Of a stretch of DNA of 64,000 nucleotides, positions 33,839 to 44,964 are shown one piece after another. Both the position numbers and the translations under genes were made by a program. Position 1 is the stretch's first letter; each line of letters begins with the position of its first letter. The notes under the pieces are model-generated. The model was given only the letters and a program-made list of their open reading frames with translations, made no database searches and was not told where the DNA came from. Where the stretch lies: contig VCAZ01000278.1 of the NCBI GenBank assembly GCA_005784505.1, forward strand, positions 165,001-229,000, in the 5' to 3' direction. This DNA comes from Bagarius yarrelli. Lineage: Eukaryota > Chordata > Actinopteri > Siluriformes > Sisoridae.

Positions 33839-34541
33839 ACGTGATGTGCTTTCACTGGCCAGGACAATCATTTTAAAGTGACCAGCGCCCTAAAGAAAAG
33901 GATGCAATATTATGTATCGTAAAAAAAAATAATAATAAATAAAATTCTAGTTGTTTATTTACCCAAACGAATACTGTCGAAACGGTAAACTGTTAAATAA
34001 AATAAATGTTTTTTCGATGTAAAGTTGCGCATACCGACTGTAATATAGCTGTGCTTTTATCATTATTATTCAGAAATGAAGGCTCTAGTTGAAGCTTGAA
34101 ATTGTTCAGATTTATTGTTCCTTCACCCCAAAAAATGCCATGAATAAAGTATAAACTAATATTGTTGCCAAAGCATTTATGTTAAATGTGTCACTCATAA
34201 AGAACAGTGTGGTTATTGTGTTAAACGAAATACAGTTACACAAAAAGCCCGATCAGCGCTTGCCTTACAAACCTCCAGTAAAGCCTGCAGGAATCTATAA
34301 TGTTGGGTTTTTTTTACTACTGACTGTAATTTTAATTACACTGAATTACACGCCAGTCACTGTTTCCTGTTGGCTGTTTCTGTAATGATGCTCATGCCTA
34401 AAACCCATCCTATTGGCCACTCACACTTTTTTTTTTTTATTGCTTAATGAATTACTATTTAAAATAGCCGTTAAAAAGCACTTATAATGAATGACGGTTG
34501 CAGATATTATGGGGTGAAAACCTTTCCTTCTCCTTCCAGTC

Positions 34542-34696
34542 TCACAGCTTCTTGGCGCAGTCGGGACAGTAGATGTTGTCTTCATGCATGACAAAGCGTT
34601 TGTGAGCCAGAGACAGAGAGCACTTCTTGCAGTTGAAGCAGTACTCGTGCCAGGTGTTGTTCTCGTAGTTCACCACGCTGGTTCCTTTACCAAAAC
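34542..34696 (-). CDS. fhl1: fhl1 terminal exon, LIM4
   Basis: Acceptor 'cttcttgcag' on the - strand, stop TGA at 34544-34542. Encodes FGKGTSVVNYENNTWHEYCF and CKKCSLSLAHKRFVMHEDN, ending YCPDCAKKL. The visible LIM4 zinc ligands (H, C, C, C, C, C) are all present. It starts two bases into a Gly codon. No frame defects. Confidence 0.95.
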
Positions 34697-37600
34697 CTGC
34701 AAGAAGGGTAAGAGTGGAAAGATGATTCTCACAACCTGCCACTGTGGATGGACTGGTAATACTGTATAGACCGTATGTCTGTGTGGGCTTCTGTAACACC
34801 TCAGTGCTTTTACTTTACAGCATTCGGCAGACTTTCTTATCCAGAGCGACTTGCATTTATCTCCTACTTATAGAACCGAGCAATTGGGAGTTAAGGGCCT
34901 TGCTCAGGGGCCCAACAGTGGTGGTTGGTGGTGCTGGGAATCGAACCCCGGTCTTTTTGGTATCAGTCCAAACACCTTAACCACTAAAACACCTTTACTG
35001 AATCCATCAGTGCGACTTGGCATCATTATATTTAACCAGTGATGGGATTATGACATCCAGAGCACTTCTTGGCCACGGAGGTCTGTATAGCACTCCCACG
35101 CAGTAGAAATCATCCTCATGGGCAGTAAAGCGAGCGCCAGCAAGCGGCTTCTTGCAGGTCAGACACACGAAGCACTCAGAGTGCCAGGGTTTGTCCTGAT
35201 AGCTGATCCCACCAGTGGTGATGGGCTGCAAAATAAAAGTCATAATAGATTTTACATCCTTTGTCGATTGGGATTGTTTCAAAGCAGTTTTACAGAAATG
35301 CATCAGAAAAGACATCATTAAACTCAATAAAACACTCAGTTTTTTAATTGATATCTATAAATTTAGAGTCCCCAATTAACCAAGCCGGAGGCGACGGCGG
35401 GGCAAGAAACCAAAACTCCATCAGTGACAGAATGGAGGAAAAAAAAAATCTTGGGAGAACCAGGCTAAGTCTGGGGGGTCAGTTCTCCCTTCCCTGATGT
35501 TTGGATGGCAAATGAGAGTAAATTATGTGACTTTATCAGATTATTTAAAATCTAAAATCTTCATTGTGTCATTTATATCAAAATTTAATTCTTACCAGGG
35601 TTGGAATATGTGATCAGACAGAGGTTGCCAGATTGGAAATTATTCCAGCCATTTACTGGTGGTTGGACAGATACAAAATTTGTGATCGTTCTATTTAATT
35701 AAATATTAATTAATCCAAGTGTGAAAGATGGGACCCAGAAATAGAAATAGGGTTTGCCCTTTCTTAGTGTTCGGAATGAACAGTTTTTACCATTCTGGCA
35801 AACCCTGTCATCACGCACAATCAGTACACAGCGCTAAAAAAGCTGATTAAAAACCTAAATGAATATGTATATCTGGTGTGTGTGTGTGTGTTTTTCCACT
35901 CTGGAGTCGACTATAGGAGTCTAAGGATCCGAAAGATGACATCATGGTTACAGTATTTTTTTTTAAACAGGTAGGAATACCTGGATCTTGGTTTTGATGG
36001 TGACTCATAAGTTATAGAGTTTGTGTAATCTTCACACAGATTTAAACAACAGCATCAGCGGTAATCTGGGAATATTTCTCAATTTGGTATTTTAGTACTG
36101 TTACTAACTGAACTAGAATTTTTTTTTTTTTCTATCGGGCTACATTTGGATTCTCTCAAAGTTCTTACGACACTTTTAACCTTATGGGTTAATTGATTTA
36201 TCAGTTGTGATGGACTGATGACCTGCCCAGGATGTCCTCCCGCCTTTCACCCCTTCAGAGACGGCTGGTGTAGACTCCAGCAGATCCCTGTGACCGAATT
36301 AGGATAGGAGCTATAGAAAGAATAATTAATGATGAATACGTAGATATCCCAGCACATGGATGACTGATACATGTTGAATTTATACTATAAAACCAGTGTA
36401 TTAAAAAAGCATGTATTTGAACAGCGTACGCGCGCTGTGTGCGGGTCCAGACGGCCAGAAACTTATTCCTGGATCAATTATTCATTCATCTGTTTACGCT
36501 AAGCCTTTAGTACCCACTGTTTTTACGTTATTCTATGCATTAAAGCAGTCACCTCCTTGCAGCGAGCACAGTTCTTGGCGAACTTCTTCTCATGGCAAGC
36601 GTTGCAGTAGAATTCGTCCCCTTTGGTCCCGAAACTCTGGAGCGATTGGCTGCTTCACTCAAAACAGATGAAACACTCCGCATGCCAGACTTTATGCTTA
36701 TACTCCCATTCTGAGCTCCTGAAAGGGAAACACAGTGGCCAGGGCCTGGCTATAGAACCTCGGAATTCTCGCGAGTAAAATGTGCTAATTTATGAACACA
36801 CCAGTTATAATGGAATCACACACCAGGCATGATGACTTTGTAGCAGCCTGTCAGCGGGTGAGTCCTCACGGGCGCCACACTTCCCCCACATGACCTTCCC
36901 GCGTCTTTAGCTGCGAAAGGCTCGTTCCAGCGCTTTAGCACTTCACAGCGTAAGAGTCCTCATGCCATGCGGTTCTTATGGGTCAGTTCCTTAAAACAGA
37001 AAGGTACAAAATTGTGAAATGCACTAACTAAAATATTTTTTTTTGAAGGAGTCCAGGTACAGTCCCTCGGTGTTCCGAGGGCTGGTTCCTGCGGGAGTTT
37101 AGCTCCAACCCGAATCAAAGTGCTTAGTGGTTCGTGTGGACTGATACCCAAAAACCGGGTTCGACTTCCCAAACAAGACCCTAACCCCCAATTTCTAGCT
37201 GTAAATAATAATAATTAGTCCGCCCTGTGAGTGTGTTGTGGGTTGGCGAGTTAAAGCTAACCTTTCAGGACACCTGCCCTCCGTGATTGCCCAGCCTATC
37301 GCATTTCTAGAGTTTCTGGTATGGAAAGAATCTACCTTGGCGTCAGCGCCGATGGGTCACGGCATTCCGCGCAGGTGTTGGCACACAGCTTGGCGAAGCA
37401 GCGCACACACAATGCTTCTCATCCTTCTGGATGTACTCTTGCCATGCAGGTCATCTCTGCAGTAAACTTTGAAGCGCTCCGTCATGATGGAGCTGATATA
37501 TCTCGTGGACCTGTAAGGACACATACGATAGAAAGAAAGGTTTTTTTTTAGTAGTTGTAAACCTGATTCGAACTTAAATATTCATGTTTTATTTATAAAA

Positions 37601-39640
37601 TTCTCTTTTTTTATTATTGATATCGTTGTTTTCCTCAAGAGGTCGCTATAGTACAGATTAAAATCTCTGAAATTGTGTGTTTAACATCAGGGGTAAAGCT
37701 GGTATTTTTTATGGTAATCTCAGTATTTATCCTGGCACTTTTATATAGTCGAACAATGCGCATTACTTCTTTTTATGATGTCTCTTTCCTTGTATTCGCA
37801 GCACCTAATGGCAACGCTTTTATTTCTACCCTAGGGTAATAAATGACATTGCAGCTGTAATCAGTGTTATGACTCAGATGTTCCACGCGTGAAAGATGAG
37901 AATGTGGAATGATCCTGATGATGATGAGATAGCGGTCCTCAGGCTAATCCGTTCTCCCTCTGTGTTTTGGCCTTTGTAATCATTGCATACCCTGGCGACC
38001 GCATACCAACATCTGAGGGTTACGCGTAAAAGGGCAGCCATCCGCAATTCTCGGTTCCAACTAGCTTTTAGCCCCTCATTTATGAGTGCCAGGCTGCATC
38101 CTGTGGCCAATGATAAAGGTTTGTTCTTTTTCAAGGACGGACTAATTCATCCCGGTGGACTTTTCCTGTCAACAGTCTATGGGTGTTGGTCCCCCCCCCC
38201 CCACCCCACCATAGTGTCGCAGATTACATCTACTGAAGTATACTGCAGTATATTAAACAACCCAAAGGTCAGAGGTTTTATAGATATCAGACCAATGTGA
38301 GCAGGATGCTTTGTGCTTGTAGTTAATAATACGTAGAAACACACCATAATATACGTCTAAATACTGAGATTTTATGGCTGTATTGGGTTTTTTTTTTGTG
38401 AAATTATTATTATTTAAAGCTGTTTCTGGTGTTCTACATCGAAAACGATCTGCATGTAGTGTGATCCAAACTTTAGATGATGGAATTCCATTTGTATACT
38501 TTGCAATATAATTGACTCTTTTTGTCAGCCTCCAGAGTAATATTAACATTTCAGTAAGTCTTAAAAAAATACTCTGTAAAGAGTGAAAGATACCTCAGGA
38601 GGTTGCAGTAAAATAATACATCAAATCCATGAACTATTTAAAAGTCCTATGGATCATACCAGAAATATCTGAATGTTTTTTCCTAAAAACCTAAAACCCT
38701 TCCGAGTTTGTTTTTTTTTCTCTTGATGGCCTCAAATCATCATCTCATCATCATCTTCAATCACCACCACCATCTCCTCCCAGATGATGAATAACAGAAC
38801 TTGAACGTAGCAGATTTACATACTGTAGGCTTTAGCCTGACTAAATCACTGAATATAATATGTGGGAAATAAATCACCTTGAAAGCCTGTAATTTCAGGA
38901 AATGGGATCTGAATTACTGGAAGGAATATTTGTGTTGTGAGACTGAATCTGAACTTTATGCCCGTGACCTGAGCAGTATGAGGGTTTTCTCCTGTAATCC
39001 TTTTGGTGTGTTCTGCCAGAGGGTTTAGAGTACCAATTTTGTCCCAGTGGAAGAACACGAACTTTATAAAAAAGGTCAACATTGGTTGGAACTGAGTCAC
39101 TCAGGATGAGCTGTAGAACGATGACTAGTCCATGAGGACACTTTTGTAAAGATAATGACACAATAATTTATAGCACATAAACCACATGCTACTGTATCCT
39201 TGGTCCTGCTAACTTTAAAGAGTCTTTAAAATCGAAATTATGGTTATCCGGCGTTAGAAAACACACAGGCTAACAGGCGCACCAGGAAGCTTCAACAATA
39301 AACAGCAGCAAACCTAAACAAACATCTAATTATCGGTTCGAATAACAACCGTAGAGTCCACTTTTCTTTTTTTACTCTAAATATCGGACTAATCAGACAA
39401 ACTAAAAGTCTGAATTCCACATCATGGATACTGGTCATGTTAGTACCCCCACATCATTACAGCCCCACAGGCCAATCAGGTCCAGAGTTTAGTTCCACAG
39501 TGACATGCTGGAGTGTCTCACCCCTTACATGACGCTCCGATAATCAAACCGTATCCCACTTCTTACCTGAGTGCCTGTAGAAGGTCATGGTCGGTTTCTG
39601 CCAGCAGCCACGGAACGACAAAGAAATCAATGTAGCGTGT
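34542..39640 (-). CDS. fhl1: Four-and-a-half-LIM-domain protein 1 (FHL1 type), frame broken in this sequence
   Basis: FHL1 is a LIM-only scaffold of muscle and other tissues; each LIM domain binds two zinc ions. Six exons on the - strand: 39567-39640 (leader and MTFYRHSG), 37336-37510 (MTERF, half LIM and start of LIM1), 36824-36989, 36553-36718, 35037-35225 and 34542-34696. Exon borders fall where FHL1 genes have them, and the ending IYCPDCAKKL is FHL1-specific. The terminal exon is clean. The other four LIM exons preserve codon-by-codon FHL1 sequence, but only after frame changes: many missing single bases in three exons and two extra bases in the exon at 35037-35225. No full-length frame exists as written. 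Since substitutions look few and gaps many, local consensus error or very recent decay is likelier than an old pseudogene. The 3' end is unclear; - strand AATAAA occurs at 34441-34436 and 34116-34111. Confidence 0.85.
34810..34990 (-). mobile_element. tRNA-headed SINE copy (family A) in the last fhl1 intron
   Basis: Reads 'cagcattcggcagactttcttatccagagcgacttgc', 'ttaagggccttgctcaggggcccaac', 'tgctgggaatcgaaccccggtc' and 'caaacaccttaaccac'. Confidence 0.85.
35037..35225 (-). CDS. fhl1: fhl1 LIM3 exon with two inserted bases
   Basis: Acceptor 'attttgcag', donor CACTG|gttaaa. Encodes PITTGGISYQDKPWHSECF and CKKPLAGARFTAHEDDFYC in frame. It then loses frame: between 'TGCGTGG' and 'CCTCCGTGGCC' (near 35075-35100) there appear to be two extra bases, after which the third frame reads TSVAKKCSGCHNPIT, as expected before LIM4. 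Confidence 0.85.
35365..35510. repeat. Dispersed repeat fragment ('cttgggagaaccaggct')
   Basis: The stretch 'gtccccaattaaccaagc ... gaggaaaaaaaaaatcttgggagaaccaggctaagtctggggggtcagttctccc' resembles a repeat I associate with many fish genomes. There is no second copy in this window, so the family is not demonstrated. Confidence 0.35.
36205..36330 (+). mobile_element. Truncated DANA-like SINE tail
   Basis: Shares 'gtgatggactgatgacctgcccaggatgtcc', 'agagacggctggtgtagactcc' and 'ccctgtgaccgaattagg' with the tail of the copy at 16394-16716. The tRNA-like head is absent. Confidence 0.7.
36553..36718 (-). CDS. fhl1: fhl1 LIM2 exon with internal gaps
   Basis: Acceptor 'cctttcag', donor AAGGAG|gtgact. 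The recognisable reading is YKHKVWHAECFICFE, then a frame loss at the zinc-ligand Cys codon (TG followed directly by AAG, giving TGA), then FGTKGDEFYCNACHEKKFAK and NCARCKE. Three gaps after FE restore the frame but remove a Cys; one more base is missing before YKHK. Confidence 0.8.
36824..36989 (-). CDS. fhl1: fhl1 LIM1 exon with many single-base gaps
   Basis: Acceptor 'tgttttaag', donor ATGCCTG|gtgtgt. ELTHKNR, WHED, NEPFAAKD, GAREDS and CYKVIMP-type codons are visible in different frames. I count roughly seven to nine missing bases relative to an FHL1 LIM1. The exon ends in the right phase for the LIM2 exon. Confidence 0.7.
37040..37305. mobile_element. MITE family F split by a family A SINE
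   Basis: Left arm 'ctcggtgttccgagggctggttcctgc..gagtttagctccaaccc', right arm 'gagttaaagctaacctttcaggacacctgccctcc'. Between them (about 37120-37215) lies 'agtgcttagtggttcgtgtggactgatac ... ccgggttcgacttccc', a tRNA-headed SINE. Both components look shorter than their relatives at 31921 and 34810. Confidence 0.6.
37336..37510 (-). CDS. fhl1: fhl1 first common coding exon (half LIM), with gaps
   Basis: Acceptor 'gtccttacag', donor GCCAAG|gtagat. The canonical start is ATG at 37485-37483 (MTERF). Frame 1 reads YCRDDLHGK, frame 2 YIQKDEKHC, frame 3 VRCFAKLCANTCAEC, and a further shift PIGADAK. Each shift is one missing base. A first zinc-ligand Cys expected after MTERF is not encoded. Confidence 0.8.
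39567..39640 (-). CDS. fhl1: fhl1 first exon with N-terminal extension MTFYRHSG
   Basis: ATG at 39588-39586 encodes MTFYRHS plus one base before donor CACTCAG|gtaaga. Joined to the next exon it continues GPRDISA and then needs one extra base to run into MTERF. The RHSGP block matches the alternative N-terminus of vertebrate FHL1 isoforms. The left end of the exon (about 39640) is inferred from the TATA box. Confidence 0.75.
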
Positions 39641-39662
39641 AAATAAAAAGTACCCCCGCGAT

Positions 39663-39670
39663 TATTTATA
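39663..39670 (-). promoter_or_regulatory. fhl1: TATA box of the proximal fhl1 promoter
   Basis: TATAAATA on the - strand, about 75-80 bp upstream of the MTFYRHSG start codon. Upstream (39680-39720) is a GC-box-like ggggcaggcgtgg. A TATA promoter suits a tissue-restricted, muscle-type gene, but that is inference. Confidence 0.7.
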
Positions 39671-40007
39671 CCCAGTCAAAACCACGCCTGCCCCCAGATA
39701 GCACCAATACCCCTACTCTCTGCTTGTACAACCCAACCTTAAACCTCCCCACAAACATTCTGAACTGCCACAGGCTTTATCCAACACATGTTCAAACCAT
39801 GTTAGGGAATGCCCCTAAATGAGACCGGGGGTAGAAAAAGGGGGTTTGATTGTGGCATTAATAAAGGAATCTCAGCAGCAGAGTTTTCAACACTGACATG
39901 CGTCTCCTGATAATGACGTTTGTGTGACAATACTGGAGAATGGATCAGTGGACCGGCGGCTTTTTTACAAAAAGACTTGGACATGGTTTTACTTATGTAT
40001 TTACACA

Positions 40008-40008
<1 letters not shown>

Positions 40009-40044
<36 letters not shown>
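40009..40044. repeat. (GT)n microsatellite
   Basis: About 18 GT repeats, roughly 340 bp upstream of the fhl1 TATA box. Variation here could alter promoter spacing. Confidence 0.95.
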
Positions 40045-40047
<3 letters not shown>

Positions 40048-40611
40048 CATTTACCAAGCATGGTGTTTGATTTATTCGTGGCCGAGTCTGTATTAAGTGG
40101 ATATATAATACGCTGGAATCCATTAGCCTTTTGAGATTGTTAGGTCATGTCTCATCCTTTCATGAATAGTGGTGTGCTTACCTTTATTTGGCATTGTATT
40201 ATAGAAGTGTGTGTCTTGGAACCTTTAACTGTTTTCACAACACACATTCCAAAAGCCTAATCACTCTGCGTTACACCCTTAGTGTGTTGTCAGATGAAGA
40301 GATTGTTTATTTAAGTCCTGTTTTATTAGTTGGTGATTATTTTTATGTATTAACAAATACACTTTCAAGCCATCTTTAATTCACACAGTCGTCTACAACG
40401 TCCAACTAAGACAACAGTAAATATTTCTTTTGCTGTTTTTACTGTTGATATAAAGCAGCTCATTTTTTGGACTGTCCACTCATGGAAAAGATTCAACTGT
40501 TAGATTATAACATTAATTAAGGTTTTAATTTGATTAAGATTATAACATTTATTAGAGGATTCAAAAACAGTTATAAAGTTGTGGATTAAATCTATTCCTC
40601 TAGGCACAAAA

Positions 40612-40613
<2 letters not shown>

Positions 40614-40648
<35 letters not shown>
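40614..40648. repeat. (ATA/TAA)n microsatellite
   Basis: About 11 copies of the trinucleotide, producing a spurious poly-Tyr frame on the - strand. Confidence 0.95.
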
Positions 40649-40650
<2 letters not shown>

Positions 40651-41256
40651 ACAGACTGTTTCTTAAACTCTGTAATTTGAACAGCCGTCTGGGTGAACCG
40701 GTAATGTTGGACATGCAGCTTGACTAAAGTATACATGGCGATGGAAAGCTGTCTCTGCCGTCCCACCTGTTCTCTGCTGAGACCTTCCCCTTTAGATAGC
40801 CCTGAAATAGCCCCGCTTACTCAGAGTGTGAGCGAACGCCTAAACAACGCCTCACTCCACTGTTATCTCACCCCCTCACACAGAAGAGCCGCCGCTCGTG
40901 ACCCGACAGGACCCGTTCATCGACACTGATTAATGAAGGGCGACAGTTCAGATATCAGACAAGGTTGTGAAGATGCTTCTTGGTAAAGCGGTGAATGGGG
41001 AAGTGTAACAGGAAGCTGTTTGTTCATGTTACACAAAAATCAACAAACTATATTTTTAAACAGGACAAGAAAGACAAAGAAAGAGAGTGAGTAATTTTTT
41101 TATTAGGGTAAAACTATAACTTTTACCCCTAGTAAGTAGTTAATGAAAATTTGTACCTTGTTTGGTCAATTTATATATATATATATATTTTTATTAAACT
41201 TTAAATGATGGCCATTTTTAGCACCGTGTGCAACGACTGGCTTTGGATCCTCCTTA

Positions 41257-41442
41257 TTTTTTACATTTAAAGCATTTGGTAGACGTACTTTACATTTATC
41301 CTCTTCTACAACTGAGCAATTGATGATTGAGGGCCTTGCTTCAGGGGCCCAGCAGTGGTAGCTTGGTGAAGCTGGGAATCAAACCCACAATCTTTGGGTT
41401 GGTAGTCCAACACCTCCAACATGAGCCACCACTTCCCCCATT
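41257..41442 (-). mobile_element. tRNA-headed SINE copy (family A)
   Basis: Contains 'acatttaaagcatttggtagacg', 'gagggccttgcttcaggggcccagcagtgg', 'tgggaatcaaacccacaatctttgggttggtagtccaacacc' and 'catgagccaccacttcccc'. Confidence 0.85.
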
Positions 41443-43551
41443 CCCTTAGCATTTTTTGTGTAACATGTCACACACATCCAGTTCTAAAGTGGTTAAAAGC
41501 TCAACGTAACACTCGTCAGTTCAGTGATAAACAAATGCCTTTTACAACCACTTGCTTAGTCTCCGATAGTTTCATCCAGTGGTTTCCAAACGGTGGTCTA
41601 AATAAACCACAAGCAGTGCTAGCTAGAGTAATGCGAAATATGAGCCGGGAATAGAGTAAATGCATGGCAGGCTATTAGTGTAACTAAAATAAAACGACTA
41701 CAAAGGTAAAAGTTTATATATTATTTAACAAATCATAAATGAGGAAATGTAATGCAGGGTTTGTTTACAGTGACTGTTTGTGTAACTAGGCAACTTTTCC
41801 ACCGTTATCCTGTAATGTCTTTAACACTAAAGTCCTCCTGTGGCAAATTCTATTACTAAGACATACTTTAGAAAAGGACGTTCTGCATGTTTAAGGTAGA
41901 AAATAGCAATACCAACTCGGTACCGTGTGGAATCCAAGTTTTCATTTAAGTTCCATTGAAACCGGCTATGCGAAAGGAACGGTGGGGTTTAATACCAGAA
42001 CTCTTCCTAGTGCTGACGTTCTGGTCAGACAGTAACAGGGTTTAGAAGCACGTCTGCTAGGAAAGAGATAAAAACCCAACTTGTTTCTTACCAGCACAAC
42101 GACGGACAAAACCTGCCAAGACAACCATCTCAAAAAAATATTCAAAAAGTCGCCCCCCATCCAATTCTGGATTGTTCCGTCATAAAGTTAAGCCCAGCGA
42201 TCTGGTTTAATAAAGTGAAGGAAGAGTAAACATCTGGGACAGGCTGGGTAAGCAGCATTCTGGACATGTCTGCAATAAGGTCTCAACAGGGAGCCCCGAT
42301 CGACTAGGTTCACCCGTCACCACTCGCAAGTCTTTACTTTGAATTGTTTTGTAAGTCGGACACGTTATGCTGATGATGTCATGTTTAAGGCAGAAAAACA
42401 TAAGTGCCGAACAGAGAATCATTTTATTCTACTTTCTCCTGTATCTGTTTATGTGTCCTGTTTTTATCTCATGTTAGTCGTGTATAAGGGTAAGATATTT
42501 TAATTATGCAAAAAAGGATTATTCATCTTACTAAAAAAACATATGCATAAATATATCACTTTATCTGGACACATCAACGTTTGCAGGCTTTATGCCTTTT
42601 TTACACTCGGGTTGGTTTCTTGTGACTTATCCGCCCTCATTCCTTTGTGCTGAGCTAATATGAACTGTACAGTTTATGTAATTTTTTAGACGGAACTGTT
42701 TAGTATTATCGCTATTGGACAGTTAAATGGCTGACATCCAGCCAGCTGGAGGCCTGATAGGAACCCAACACAGCCCCTAGTGGACAAAATGCCCTGGTGC
42801 ATGTGTCTACAGCTCCACATTACCTAATTAGGACCTTCAGTGCTGAATGTTGATGCTTTAGTTGTAGTTTTAGAAGTTTCCCCCTGGTGGGGTTCAGAGG
42901 AGAAAACGAGACAATCCAGCTGTTGGAACTTTTTTGGTGACTAATTGCAGGAATTGTGTTCCAAAAAGCGTTTACTGGTGCCAGAAGTACAAACACTGCT
43001 CTTCACACATCACCTTATATGGACGAATGGAAGCTCTAATGGAATACAAATATATATTTTTTTTTGCAAAGAGTGATGAGCCGCTGATGTTATTTGCTCT
43101 TAAGGCACAAAGCAAAGGAGATTAAAGTATTTAAGGGTGTAAAATGACAAAAAAAAAGAGGAAAGAAAATAGATGAGGTAATAGTTTTGCCAAAAGGCAT
43201 GATGTCATCCAGGTGAACAGAGGGAGAGAAATAAGCTCGGAGTTTTTTGGTTGAACTGAAAAGTAAAGCTTATTTAGGAAAGAGAAGTTTATTCAAGTGA
43301 ACTGTTTATTATACTTATGTTTACTTGGATATGATAAATTAAATGATACTTACATAGAGGAAAAAACAGGAAATAAATAATTTTTTTGTACAATTCTCAA
43401 CTGTGTTTATAACAAAACTGAACTGAACAAGTGTCTTTATTTATAACAGTCACTACTGTAATTTTACTAACAAAATCAAACTCTTATTTCTCATTTCAGT
43501 ATAAATGGAGGCGTCTAGAATTAAAAGAAATTAAATAATTAAATCATTTTC

Positions 43552-43740
43552 GGGGAAGTGGTGGCTCATGGTTAAGTTGTTGGATTACCAACACAAAGAA
43601 CGTGGGTTTGATTCCCAGCTTCACCAGGACACCACCGTTGGGCCCCTGAGCAAGGCTCTTAAACCCCTAATTGCTCATCTGTATAAAGAGATAAATGTAA
43701 GTCGCTCCGGATAAGGGTGTCTGCCAAGTGCTGTAAATAA
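43552..43740 (+). mobile_element. tRNA-headed SINE copy (family A), near full length
   Basis: Begins 'ggggaagtggtggctcatggttaagttgttggattacc', has 'gtgggtttgattcccagcttcaccagg', 'gttgggcccctgagcaaggctcttaa' and ends 'gtaagtcgctccggataagggtgtctgccaagtgctgtaaat'. Confidence 0.88.
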
Positions 43741-44964
43741 GAAATAAAGTGCACTCTCATTAAAGTATATTTGCTTAATAAAAGCATCAGATATCTAATT
43801 TAAAACATTACAAAATAAATTAATAAAAATGAATTTAAAAAAAAACGTATTAAAACAAAAGACCACTAATTACCATAAACCAATTGACCCTGAAAATAGA
43901 GACTGACAGTATGTCTAGGATATGGACACACACACACACACACACACACACACCAAACAGCAGAATAGCTCAGTTTGATCAAGCTTTCCTTCACCCACCC
44001 TTATTTTGCAACAAGTCTTACGCACCAGAAAGGCAGTCTTATATTACAGGATAAGACTGGATATTCTTTTCCGAATGGGACGCTGGACCTTAGAATATCT
44101 CTGTGTGACCCTGCAAATCAGTTTAATAAAGAGGCTCACCCACCTCTGCCAGGCTGTACCGCAAGCGAAGTACGTCCGCGTGGGAGGAGACAAGCGCTGA
44201 CGTATGTGGGTTAAACATGTCCAGTTTTATCTAAACTGCGTCCTAGACCACCTCCTGAAGTGGTTTAAGTGATCAAGGGCATTTACACCATGTCTTTTCA
44301 CAATCAGATAGCTGTCCGATCAGAAAAACACAGATGAAGTGTAAGTTCTGGTGTGAACAGGTCCTAAATAAGGTCTAAATTCCTTAATCAGGCCTTGTCA
44401 ATTATATAACTGTCAAATTAGCCTTGTTAAAGTGAGTCAGGTTTAGTCTCCGAGAACATTAATGCATCTAATATGGCATAATAATTAACTTCATACTACA
44501 TCCGAGCTGGTACGTACTTCCAACTAATAAAAAAAAAAAATCTTAGTATAGTATGGTTATGCGTAGTGTAAATAAAATTCGGATGCGCAACATCAGCTAT
44601 ATGATATTGTCACATTTTGTTAAATAATAATATTAAAAGTTGGGTTATGTTTTTATAGACAATGTTTAAAAAGTGCAAAACACACAGAACAATATTTTTT
44701 CCCTGAAATACTTAAAGCACTTGTTGCGTCATCGCTTTCCACTATTTTGGAATATGACGAGTCGTCTCACCTGCAGGTTTATGAGATAGTAAAGCGTCAT
44801 CCATCACATGTCTAGTTCAACCTCCAGGAACTTTTCACTTACTGTTTTTTTCACATAGCAGGTATTCAAATATACTCGCCTTATGTACTCGGCCTTGCAT
44901 ACTATATATGCAAGTATGCGATTTCAGATTACTGTAAATTACTGTAAAGTATACAATTACACAG

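Noticed and set aside
34584..37551. + strand open frames opposite the LIM exons (e.g. 35118-35321, 36411-36671, 37238-37551)
   Set aside because: They are antisense shadows; the - strand in the same places gives zinc-ligand spacing and FHL1 sequence with proper splice sites.
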